DNA of 64,000 bases from JAFARZ01 sp035651595 (GTDB lineage Bacteria > Actinomycetota > Actinomycetes > Streptosporangiales > Streptosporangiaceae), in contig DASRFJ010000169.1 of NCBI GenBank assembly GCA_035651595.1, forward strand, positions 1 through 64,000, given 5' to 3'. Below the pieces are notes generated by a model. It was not told the origin of the DNA, did not search any database, and saw nothing but the letters and a program-made list of their open reading frames with translations. Numbering within the stretch: position 1 is the stretch's first letter; every line of letters starts with the position of its first letter. Position numbers and translations under genes: made by a program. Positions 50,800 through 58,862 of the stretch are shown here, piece by piece.

Positions 50800-52077
50800 G
50801 TGGATGAGACTGTGGTAGCGGTCATCCCGGCCGGGACCCGCCACCGGGAGATCCGCCGCAACAACCTCGAGGTGGTGCTGCGGCACCTCTCTCTGGCGGG
50901 CCCGGACTCCCGCGCCAGCATCGCCGCCAGGGCCGGCCTGACGCGGTCGACCATCTCCCGGCTGGTCGGCGAGCTGAAGGATCTCGGCCTGGTGCGCGAG
51001 ACCGGGCCGCCGCTGGTGCAGGGGATCGGACGGCCGGCCACCATGCTGGAACTTGACGGGCGGCACGTCCTCGCCGTCGGCGCCGAGGTCAACGTCGACT
51101 ACCTGGCCGTGCTCGTCACGGACTTGGCCGGCCGGAAGATCTACGAGCAGCGAAGAGCATATGACGCCATCGCGGACGGCCCAGACCACAGCATCACCGC
51201 CCTCGCCGGCCTGTGCCGGGAGGCGCTGGGAACGCTGGCTGGTCTCCGTGGCGGGCGTCAGCCCATCGTCGCCGGGCTGACGGTCGCCGTCCCCGGCTTG
51301 GTCGACGCGCCGGCGCGGGTCGTCACCCTGGCGCCGAACCTGCGGTGGTCCGGCGTGCCGGTGGCGGCCCGGCTGCGCGAGCTTCTCCAGCTCGGCCCGG
51401 CACCCGTGAGCGTGGGCAACGACGCGAGCCTGGCCGCCGTGGCCGAGTATCGCGTCGGCAGCCATGCCGGGACTCCCGACCTCATCTACATCACCGGGGA
51501 GATGGGCATCGGCGGCGGCATCATCGTCGCCGGCCGTCCGTTGCGCGGGGTGCGGGGATTCGGCGGCGAGGTTGGCCACATGAAGCTGGATCCGGACGGA
51601 CCGGTCTGCGGGTGCGGGAGATACGGCTGCTGGGAGGCGCTCGTCGGGCTGCACGCGTTGCTGCGTGCCGCATTGCCCGGCGAACCCGGCCCCCACGGGG
51701 TGGCCGCCGGCGGGCCACCCGAGGCTAAGGCCGCCGCGATTGCCCGGCTCGCCAGGGCCGGCGATGCTCGCGTCCTTACCGCCCTGGCCGACATCGGCCG
51801 CTGGGTCGGCATCGGCGCCGCCAACCTCGCCAACGTGTTCAACCCCCGGGCGATCATCCTCGGTGGCTACTTCACCCTCATCGCCGACTGGATCCTGCCG
51901 CCCGCAGCCGCAGCGCTCCTCGATGGCGTGCTCGCGCCGGAGGCCGGCGGCTGCTCGCTGACCACATCTGCGCTGGGTTTCTCCGCCGCCGCCCGCGGTG
52001 GCGCGATCCACGTCGCCGACCAGATCATCGCCGACCCGGCGATGCTCGGCAGCCGCGCTAGCATGCCCGCGAGCTGA
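50800..52077 (+). CDS. ROK-family transcriptional regulator
   Basis: 425 residues from GTG 50800, with GGAG 6 bases upstream; the frame is open to 50701 but lacks a ribosome site there. Winged helix at residues about 18-75 (SRASIAARAGLTRSTISRLV). The ROK domain follows: ITGEMGIGGGIIVAGRPLRG and the zinc motif CGCGRYGCWE. Sugar-binding ROK repressors of this XylR/NagC type usually control carbohydrate genes. It diverges from the secreted GH3, which is its likely target. Confidence 0.9.
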   Translation: MDETVVAVIPAGTRHREIRRNNLEVVLRHLSLAGPDSRASIAARAGLTRSTISRLVGELKDLGLVRETGPPLVQGIGRPATMLELDGRHVLAVGAEVNVDYLAVLVTDLAGRKIYEQRRAYDAIADGPDHSITALAGLCREALGTLAGLRGGRQPIVAGLTVAVPGLVDAPARVVTLAPNLRWSGVPVAARLRELLQLGPAPVSVGNDASLAAVAEYRVGSHAGTPDLIYITGEMGIGGGIIVAGRPLRGVRGFGGEVGHMKLDPDGPVCGCGRYGCWEALVGLHALLRAALPGEPGPHGVAAGGPPEAKAAAIARLARAGDARVLTALADIGRWVGIGAANLANVFNPRAIILGGYFTLIADWILPPAAAALLDGVLAPEAGGCSLTTSALGFSAAARGGAIHVADQIIADPAMLGSRASMPAS

Positions 52078-52086
52078 CCGGCCGGA

Positions 52087-53244
52087 TCAGGTGATGCCGG
52101 GGCCAGTGCGCGGCGAGATCATCGACCGCAGCAGGCTCAGTACCTCCGGGTTCGCGACTCCTTGCCAGTCCGGGGTCAGCAGCCCCCACGTCTCGGCGTC
52201 GCCCCAGTTGGACCGGTGCCTGCCGACCACCGGGATGGTGCCCTTGGGCTGGGTCGGGTTGAGCGCCCACCAGCACCAGTCCACGTCGTTGCCGCCTGCC
52301 CAGTCCTGGAAGTTGTTCCACCACACAGCGGAACTCGGATGGCCGGGCTGCCACGCGGGGAGGCCGAAGCTGGCTAGTGACCTGGTGTCGTTGCCGAACT
52401 CACCGATCCATAGCGGAGCGAGTTCATCGCGGAGGATATACCCGCCGTTGCGGCGCATCTGGTCGAGGTAGTCCTGCCGGGCCTGCCCCGCCGGGTGGAA
52501 CCACGGATAGTCGTGCAGGCTGTACACGACCTTATCCGGGCGGTTGAGCTGTACCGGGCGCCTGGCCACACCAGTCAGGTCGGCCGCGTAAGCCAAGCCC
52601 TCGCAGATGATCAGCACGTGCGGGCTGATTTCGTGGAGGAGGTCCCCGGCCGTGGCGTACATGGCCGCGACGTCGGTCGTGGACCCGGTTCCCCAGGCCG
52701 GCGTCAGGACACGCCAGCCCGCCGTCGTCCGTCGCGGTTCGTTCATGATGTCCATGGCGGCCACGAGGGGGTTCGCCTGGTATCGCGCGGCGATGCCCTG
52801 CCAGGCCGCGAAGAACTTCCCGGCCGGCCAGCGCCTGTTGTACCACAGGCCGTTTTCGTCGTCCGCCGAGCAGCACCAGCCGCGATCGAGCATGTGGCAG
52901 TTCGGTATGACGATCAGCCCCGCATCGGTGAGCGCCTGCACGCATGCGTCGTAGACCTGCATCGGCGTCGCCCCGGCCAGGTCGGTGTTGGCGGCTAGAT
53001 ACGGTTCGGGGACCGGGGTGGTCTGTTCGGTCATCCACAAGCTGAACGGCAGCCGCACGCTGTTGAACCCCAGCGTGGCGATCAGCCTGGCAAGCGCGCG
53101 GCGGTCCGTGCGGTCCAGGCCGGGCGCGACGCCGAGATCCTCATGGGCGCCGTACCAGTTCACTCCGGCCAGCCGGACCCGGGTCCCGTGCGCGTCGACG
53201 ATGAACCGGCCACTGGTCGCCAGCGGCATCGCGATGTCTGGCAT
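52087..53244 (-). CDS. GH5-like glycosidase, cytoplasmic
   Basis: 385 residues from ATG 53244, overlapping the stop of the upstream TetR gene (TGATG). GH5 fold: VRLAGVNWYGAHED, acid/base Glu169 in DIMNEP, catalytic-site His in YSLHDYPWF, nucleophile Glu282 in WIGEFGN. No signal peptide is visible, unusual for an endoglucanase-like enzyme, so it would act inside the cell on an imported or endogenous glycan or glycolipid. Translational coupling to a TetR regulator that faces an exporter pair is also unusual. It lies 9 bases from the convergent ROK stop. Confidence 0.85.
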   Translation of the reverse strand: MPDIAMPLATSGRFIVDAHGTRVRLAGVNWYGAHEDLGVAPGLDRTDRRALARLIATLGFNSVRLPFSLWMTEQTTPVPEPYLAANTDLAGATPMQVYDACVQALTDAGLIVIPNCHMLDRGWCCSADDENGLWYNRRWPAGKFFAAWQGIAARYQANPLVAAMDIMNEPRRTTAGWRVLTPAWGTGSTTDVAAMYATAGDLLHEISPHVLIICEGLAYAADLTGVARRPVQLNRPDKVVYSLHDYPWFHPAGQARQDYLDQMRRNGGYILRDELAPLWIGEFGNDTRSLASFGLPAWQPGHPSSAVWWNNFQDWAGGNDVDWCWWALNPTQPKGTIPVVGRHRSNWGDAETWGLLTPDWQGVANPEVLSLLRSMISPRTGPGIT

Positions 53245-53885
53245 CAGTCACCCTCCGGGCGCATGCCGCGCAGGATGATCTCCAGTGCCAGGCGGCTGAA
53301 CGGCGTGGACCCGGGCGGCCTGCCCAGCGCCGCGCCGCGCCGGGCGCTGAACAGGACGCCGTACACCACGATCACGGCCAGCGACTCGGCGGGTTCGTCG
53401 GTGCGCAGCTCGCCGCGGCGCTGCGCCTCGGCGAGCAGCGCGGTGGTGGCCGGAATCGGCGGGAGCAGGTCGTCGTCGCTGTCGGCGAGGTACGCGGTCA
53501 GGCTGCCCGGGTGGTCGAGCACGTACATCAGCAGCTTGCCGCGCAGCGCGCCGGAGCCGGCCAGCCGCACGGCGGCCTCGAACTGCGCCGCGAACGCCGC
53601 CGACAGGGTGCGTTCGGTGTCCGCGCCGGCCGCCAGGCCGGCCATGATCTGCGCCGAGTAGGCGCGGCAGACCTCCGCGGCGGCGTCGAGCAGCACGTCT
53701 TCCTTGGCCGGGAAGTAGTGGAAGAACGTCCCCCAGCTCACTCCCGCGGCGGCGACGATGTCCTCGACCCGCGCCGCGTCGAGGCCAACCCTGGCGTACT
53801 CGGCCATGGCGGCCTCGTAGAGCCGCTGCCGCGTGGCCGCCGCGCGACGCTGGCGCGGGCGCCGGGACGGCGGCGGATAATTCAT
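53244..53885 (-). CDS. TetR-family regulator
   Basis: 213 residues from ATG 53885. N-terminal HTH: TRQRLYEAAMAEYARVGLDAARVEDIVAAAGVSWGTFFHYFPAKEDVLL. The C-terminal domain has no obvious named subtype. It diverges from a two-gene ABC exporter (53959 on) and is coupled to GH5 downstream by a one-base overlap, so it likely controls both the exporter and the glycosidase. An imperfect inverted repeat at 53926-53949 is the candidate operator. Confidence 0.85.
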   Translation of the reverse strand: MNYPPPSRRPRQRRAAATRQRLYEAAMAEYARVGLDAARVEDIVAAAGVSWGTFFHYFPAKEDVLLDAAAEVCRAYSAQIMAGLAAGADTERTLSAAFAAQFEAAVRLAGSGALRGKLLMYVLDHPGSLTAYLADSDDDLLPPIPATTALLAEAQRRGELRTDEPAESLAVIVVYGVLFSARRGAALGRPPGSTPFSRLALEIILRGMRPEGD

Positions 53886-53925
53886 TTCCGCTCCCCTCGC
53901 CGGCTCGGTACGCTCATCTTGGACG

Positions 53926-53949
53926 CAATCTTAGTAGAAATACTGATTG
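53926..53949. promoter_or_regulatory. Candidate TetR operator upstream of the ABC exporter pair
   Basis: CAATC-TT-AGTA (53926-53936), GAAA, TACTGATTG (53941-53949): inverted arms identical except for a 2-base insertion. It lies between the divergent starts and runs up to the exporter's ribosome site. Confidence 0.45.
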
Positions 53950-53958
53950 GAGTCAGTT

Positions 53959-55797
53959 TTGACCGAGCTGGCGCGCCGGATCAGCGAGTCACCGCGGCTG
54001 CGGGTGACGCGGCTGGTGCGGGAGACCAGCCCGCGGCTGGCGGTGGTGATGGCGCTGTACGTGCTGGCCGACGGGGTGCTGCCGATCCTGGCGCTGATCT
54101 CGCTCGGCCGCGCGGTCGGGAAGATACCCGCCGCGGTGACCCACGGACTCACCTCGGCCAGCGGGCACGCGCTGCTGCTCGCCCTCGGCATCGGCACCGC
54201 CGCGTACGCCCTGTCGCTGCTGCGCAGCCCAGCGGAATCCCTGCTGTCGGCCTACTGCGCCGCCGCGATGAGCACCGGCATGCAGCGACGGCTGGCTCGC
54301 GCGGTATCCGCCCCGGAGGGCGTCGAGCACCTGGAGGACCCGCGGGTGCTGGACCGGCTCGCCTCCGCCAGCGGCGAGCTGGCCGCATCCGGGCCGGCCG
54401 ACGCGCCGATGGCGCTGGCCAGCTCCGCGGGCGACCGGCTGAGCGGGCTGCTCGCCTGCGTCACGCTCGCCACGTTCCGGTGGTGGGTCGGGCTGCTGTT
54501 CTTCGTCGGCTGGACCGCCATACGCCCGCCGCTGCGCCGCATGCTGGCGGCCCGGGCCACGATGGTGCGGCAGGCCACGCCGGATCTGCGGCACGCCTGG
54601 TATTACCTGGGCTGCTCGTACCGGCCGGAGTTCGCGAAGGAGACGCGGCTGTTCGGGCTCGGCGACTGGATCCTCGCGCGGCACCGGACGGCGTGGCTCA
54701 CCGGGATGTCGCGGCCGTGGCGCCAGCTGCGGCACTTCCAGAACCGGACGCTGCTGTTCGGCCTGCTGGTCGCCGGCATGTACGTGATCGGCGCGGGGGC
54801 GCTCGCGCTGGCCGCGTACCACCACGCGGTCTCCGGCGGCACGCTCGCCGTGATGCTGCCCATGTTCCCGTCCACCATGCAGGTGGGCGGCGTCAGCGCG
54901 GCCGACGTGTCGCTGGAGCAGATGCTGGCCTCGGTGCCCGACCTGGACGCTGTGATCACCCAGCTGAGGGCAGTACCGCTGCCCGGCGCCGCGGATGCCG
55001 CGGGAACAGCGGCTGGGCTGCCGGTCCGCGCCATCCGGTTCGAAGGACTGCGCTACCAGTACCCAGGTACCGAACGGCCGGTGTTCGAGGATCTGAACCT
55101 GGAATTGACCGCGGGGCAGTCGCTGGGGCTGGTGGGGATCAACGGGGCCGGCAAGACGACGCTGGTGACGCTGCTCGCCCGGCTGCGCGAGCCGGGCGGC
55201 GGGCGGATCACGATCGACGGCGTTGACGTGCGCGAGCTGGACGCGCGCTCCTGGCAGCGGCAGGTCGCCGTCGTCTACCAGGATTTCACCAGGTACCCGT
55301 TGACCGCCAGGGAGAACGTCGGGTTCCGCGACCTCGACGGCCACATCGACCAGAAAGCGGCGGAGGAGGCGGCCGCACAGGCCGGCGCGCTGGAGGTCAT
55401 CACGGGCCTGCCGGCCGGCTGGGACACGATCTGCTTTCCCGGCTACGCCGGAGGCATCGACCTGTCCGGCGGGCAGTGGCAGCGGATCGCGCTGGCCCGG
55501 GCGCTGTACTCGGTGGCCCGTGGTGCGCGGGTCCTGGTGCTCGACGAGCCCACCGCGCAGCTCGACGTGCGCGCGGAGGCGGCGTTCTACGGCCGGTTCC
55601 TCGAGCTGACCGCGGGGCTGACCACCGTCGTGATCTCGCACCGGTTCGCCACCGTCCGCCGCGCGGACCGGATAGCCGTGCTTGACGGCGGGCAGATCAC
55701 CGAGCTGGGCAGCCACGACGAGCTGCTCGCGGCGGGTGGCAGCTACGCGGAGATGTTCCGGCTCCAGGCCGCCCAGTTCCAGGCGGCCCACCGGTGA
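53959..55797 (+). CDS. ABC exporter half-transporter A
   Basis: 612 residues from TTG 53959, chosen because GGAG (53949-53952) is correctly spaced; TTG 53947 is an alternative. An N-terminal membrane domain of about six helices is followed by an ATPase domain: Walker A GINGAGKTTLV (near 397), Q-loop VVYQDFTRYPLT, signature LSGGQWQRIALARAL, Walker B VLVLDEPTAQLD, H-loop ISHRF. The GQWQR form is common in exporters linked to lanthipeptide and other natural-product loci, but no precursor peptide gene is visible here. It overlaps the next exporter gene region and surely pairs with it. Confidence 0.86.
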   Translation: MTELARRISESPRLRVTRLVRETSPRLAVVMALYVLADGVLPILALISLGRAVGKIPAAVTHGLTSASGHALLLALGIGTAAYALSLLRSPAESLLSAYCAAAMSTGMQRRLARAVSAPEGVEHLEDPRVLDRLASASGELAASGPADAPMALASSAGDRLSGLLACVTLATFRWWVGLLFFVGWTAIRPPLRRMLAARATMVRQATPDLRHAWYYLGCSYRPEFAKETRLFGLGDWILARHRTAWLTGMSRPWRQLRHFQNRTLLFGLLVAGMYVIGAGALALAAYHHAVSGGTLAVMLPMFPSTMQVGGVSAADVSLEQMLASVPDLDAVITQLRAVPLPGAADAAGTAAGLPVRAIRFEGLRYQYPGTERPVFEDLNLELTAGQSLGLVGINGAGKTTLVTLLARLREPGGGRITIDGVDVRELDARSWQRQVAVVYQDFTRYPLTARENVGFRDLDGHIDQKAAEEAAAQAGALEVITGLPAGWDTICFPGYAGGIDLSGGQWQRIALARALYSVARGARVLVLDEPTAQLDVRAEAAFYGRFLELTAGLTTVVISHRFATVRRADRIAVLDGGQITELGSHDELLAAGGSYAEMFRLQAAQFQAAHR

Positions 55798-55808
55798 AAG
55801 GAGACAGC

Positions 55809-57581
55809 GTGAAGCGGCAGCTCCGGCGCGCCGATGTGATGTTCGGCACCGCGTGGCGCGCGGCGCCGCTGCTCGCCACCACCTGCGTGCTGACCGCCAT
55901 CGTGGCTTCTCTCTTCCTGCTCGGCTACCCGCTCGGGTTCCGTGCCATCGTGGACGGCGCGGCGCACCACCACGCGGGGCAGATCGTCATCGGACTGGTC
56001 ATCGTCGCCGTCACGTTCCCGGTGGGCTGGGCACTCCAGCTGGCCGGCGGGGCGCTGAACTCCAGGTTGACCGACGTCGCCAACCTGCGTGTCGGGATCC
56101 GGATCGGGTCGCTCGCCTCGGCCGCGCCGTATCTCGAGCATTTCGAGCGGCCGGACTACCTGGCGCAGATCGACAACCTGCGGGAACGACGCCGGACGCT
56201 CGCCGGGGCGCCGCAGCAGACGCTCGGCATGCTCAGGTCCGCGATCGGCTTCACCGGTATCGCGGTGCTGCTCGCTCTCGTCTGGCCGCCGCTGATCATG
56301 GTGCCGCTGCTCGCCGCGGCGCCCGCCTGGGCCGACCGTCGCGGCGCGCAGGTGGAAAAGCGATCCGATGACGAACTCGCGGACCAGCGGCGGCTGCTCG
56401 GCGCGCTGTTCTCGCTCGCGTCGACCGCGGCCCCGGCGCGCGAGCTGCGCACGTTCGGCGTGACGGACAGCCTGCTGGCCCGGCACGCCCGGCTCGGCGA
56501 CGAGGTGAACAAGCGCTCGCTGCGCGCCGCGCGGACCGCGGCGCTGTGGGAAGCCGGCGGCTGGGTGGTGTACGCGGCGGGGTTCGGGCTCGCGATCGTC
56601 GCCCTCGTGCTGCGCGCGGCGCACGGCACGGCCTCGCCGGGAGCGGTCGTCGAGGTGGTCAGCCTGCTGCGGCGCGCGCAACGGCAGGTCACCGGCGCGA
56701 GCACCAGCGCTGGCTCGTTCGCGACCGCGTCGGCGACCGCGAACCGGCTGCTGTGGCTGGAGGACTACGTGGCCGAGCACACCAGCCGCGCGGACGGCAC
56801 CGTGCCGGCCAGGCTGACCGACGGAATCCGGCTCGAGCAGGTCAGCTTCCGGTACCCCGGACAGGACGCCGACGTGCTGCGCGACGTCAGCTTGACCCTG
56901 AAGGCGGGCTCCACCGTCGCGATCGTCGGTGAGAACGGGGCCGGCAAGTCGACGTTGATAAAGCTGCTCACCGGCATGTACCGGCCGTCCGGCGGCCGGA
57001 TCACCGTGGACGGCCAGGACCTGGCGGACATCGCGCCCGCCGCGTGGCGCACGGCGACCACCGGCGCGTTCCAGGACTACGTCAGGTTCTTCATGACGCT
57101 GGGCGACGGGGTCGGCGCCGGCGACCTGCCGCGCATCGATGACCGCGACGCGGTGCGTAGCGCGATCGACCGGGCAGGGGCGGATGGCATGGTGGACGGG
57201 GACGGCCTCGATACCTTGCTCGGGCCGTACATCGGCGGCCGCTCGCTGTCCGGCGGGCAGTGGCAGCGGCTCGCGCTGGCACGCGGGCTGATGCGGGATC
57301 ACCCGCTGCTGATCGTGCTCGACGAGCCGACCGCGAGCCTGGACGCGCCCAGCGAGGCGGCCTTGTTCGAGCGATACCGGGATGCCGCCCGGCGGCTCGG
57401 CGAGACGAACGGGGCGGTCACGATCCTCGTCTCGCACCGGTTTTCCACCGTGCACATGGCCGACCTGATCGTCGTGGTGGACGACGGGACGGTCGCCGAG
57501 GCGGGCGACCACGCCACGCTGATGGCCAGCGCCGGCGGCTACGCCGAGCTGTTCACGTTGCAGGCGGCCGGCTACCGGTAA
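55809..57581 (+). CDS. ABC exporter half-transporter B
   Basis: 590 residues from GTG 55809, with AAGGAG 6 bases upstream; GTG 55794 overlapping the previous gene is an alternative. Membrane domain then ATPase: Walker A GENGAGKSTLIKLL, Q-loop AFQDYVRFFMTLGD, signature LSGGQWQRLALARGL, Walker B LLIVLDEPTASLDAP, H-loop VSHRFSTV. Its architecture matches the preceding gene, so the two probably form a heterodimeric exporter. The stop abuts the convergent Eis-like gene without a gap. Confidence 0.86.
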   Translation: MKRQLRRADVMFGTAWRAAPLLATTCVLTAIVASLFLLGYPLGFRAIVDGAAHHHAGQIVIGLVIVAVTFPVGWALQLAGGALNSRLTDVANLRVGIRIGSLASAAPYLEHFERPDYLAQIDNLRERRRTLAGAPQQTLGMLRSAIGFTGIAVLLALVWPPLIMVPLLAAAPAWADRRGAQVEKRSDDELADQRRLLGALFSLASTAAPARELRTFGVTDSLLARHARLGDEVNKRSLRAARTAALWEAGGWVVYAAGFGLAIVALVLRAAHGTASPGAVVEVVSLLRRAQRQVTGASTSAGSFATASATANRLLWLEDYVAEHTSRADGTVPARLTDGIRLEQVSFRYPGQDADVLRDVSLTLKAGSTVAIVGENGAGKSTLIKLLTGMYRPSGGRITVDGQDLADIAPAAWRTATTGAFQDYVRFFMTLGDGVGAGDLPRIDDRDAVRSAIDRAGADGMVDGDGLDTLLGPYIGGRSLSGGQWQRLALARGLMRDHPLLIVLDEPTASLDAPSEAALFERYRDAARRLGETNGAVTILVSHRFSTVHMADLIVVVDDGTVAEAGDHATLMASAGGYAELFTLQAAGYR

Positions 57582-58829
57582 CTAGATACCGAACTGCAGC
57601 CAGGGCGCGAGCTGGGTGGCGAACGCACGGGACGCCTCGGCGGCGGCTCCCGGCCGCAGCTCGGTCACCTGTCCGGCCTGCTCCAGCGCGGCGATCGTGC
57701 TGCCGCCCAGGTAGGCGGCGCCGAGTTCGCGGACGTCCAGCGCCAGGTCCGCCGCCGCGCTGGTGCGAGAGCACTCGGCGGTCTTCTCGTCCCCGGTGAG
57801 CCGCCAGCGGCCCGCGTTCCACGGGCACAGGCCGTCGGTGAGCTCGAGCACCAGGTCCACCGGGCCCGCGTATCCGCGCCCTGCCAGCGCCCGGTCGACG
57901 TCCACCAGGCGCAGGTACAGCGTCTCGCGGACCCGCATCTGCGCGGCGCGCAGGTCAGCGAGCTGGTACACCAGCGGCGAGTCCACCGGCTGCCGCCAGA
58001 ATTCCATCGTGGTGGTCAGGTCGATGTCGGTCAGGTACCGGATCAGCGCGGCGAAAGCGGCCGCGTCGTCAGCGTGTAGTTCGGCGACGTCGGTGCGGCC
58101 CCGGTGCACGCCGTCTTCCCAGTCCTGTTTGGTCCGGTAGCGGGCGTAGCCCACCGCGTCGCCCGCCCGCTCGGCGAGGACCGTGCGCAGCACCGACCTG
58201 CCCGCCCGCCACTGCTCCACCTCGGCCGCCATCAACCGCCCCCACGCCTCGGGACGGACCAGCATGCCCGGCCGCTTGCCCACCTGGCGGGCATGGATCG
58301 CCTCGCACACCTCGACCGAGGAGGCGGTCGGGATCATCCGGATCCGTACGTCGTCGATGCCGGGGACCGGCCGCAGTGCCGCGCGGTCCCGGGGTACGGT
58401 GAACCACGCGCCGTAGGCCGCCTGAGCGTAACCGAACCTGCCGTAGATGACCGACTCCGACGCGGTCAGGCCCGCCAGCGGCTCGGCGCCCGCCTCGTGC
58501 GCCGCGTGCAGCTGATGCCGGATGATCCGGCTCATCACGCCGCGCCGGCGGTGGGTGGACTTGACCCCGATGAACAGCACGCCGAGCAGCGGCAGCACGC
58601 CGCCGGGCACGGTCAGCTCGAAGCCGCTCACCGTGCCGGCCCCGGCCAGCTCTTCCCCGTCGAACGCGCCGACGCCACGGCCCCGGTCAAGCTCCTGCAA
58701 CTCGGCGTCGATCGCTCGCTCGGCGTCCGAGGACGGTTCGGAGTTGAACACGATCTCGGCCAGTTCGATGAGCTGATCCAGGTCCGCGCCGGTGAGGGTA
58801 CGTAGCGTAAGCGTCTGATCAACGGGCAT
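57582..58829 (-). CDS. Eis-like GNAT N-acetyltransferase
   Basis: 415 residues from ATG 58829. Two GNAT domains and a C-terminal SCP2-like domain, as in mycobacterial Eis, of similar length. The acetyl-CoA site is clear: LLGVLFIGVKSTHRRRGVMSRIIRHQL (V/R-x-x-R-R-x-G at about 90-100), followed by SESVIYGRFGYAQA. The C-terminal carboxylate expected of Eis is not canonical: the protein ends QLAPWLQFGI. Mycobacterial Eis acetylates aminoglycosides and other amines and belongs to the WhiB7 regulon. A similar protective role is inferred. Confidence 0.85.
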   Translation of the reverse strand: MPVDQTLTLRTLTGADLDQLIELAEIVFNSEPSSDAERAIDAELQELDRGRGVGAFDGEELAGAGTVSGFELTVPGGVLPLLGVLFIGVKSTHRRRGVMSRIIRHQLHAAHEAGAEPLAGLTASESVIYGRFGYAQAAYGAWFTVPRDRAALRPVPGIDDVRIRMIPTASSVEVCEAIHARQVGKRPGMLVRPEAWGRLMAAEVEQWRAGRSVLRTVLAERAGDAVGYARYRTKQDWEDGVHRGRTDVAELHADDAAAFAALIRYLTDIDLTTTMEFWRQPVDSPLVYQLADLRAAQMRVRETLYLRLVDVDRALAGRGYAGPVDLVLELTDGLCPWNAGRWRLTGDEKTAECSRTSAAADLALDVRELGAAYLGGSTIAALEQAGQVTELRPGAAAEASRAFATQLAPWLQFGI

Positions 58830-58862
58830 AGGTTCGTGGTACCACAGGTCGTTCCGCCAAAG

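Noticed and set aside
53959..57581. ABC pair considered as part of a lanthipeptide cluster
   Set aside because: No precursor peptide, LanB/C/M or protease gene is visible on either side.
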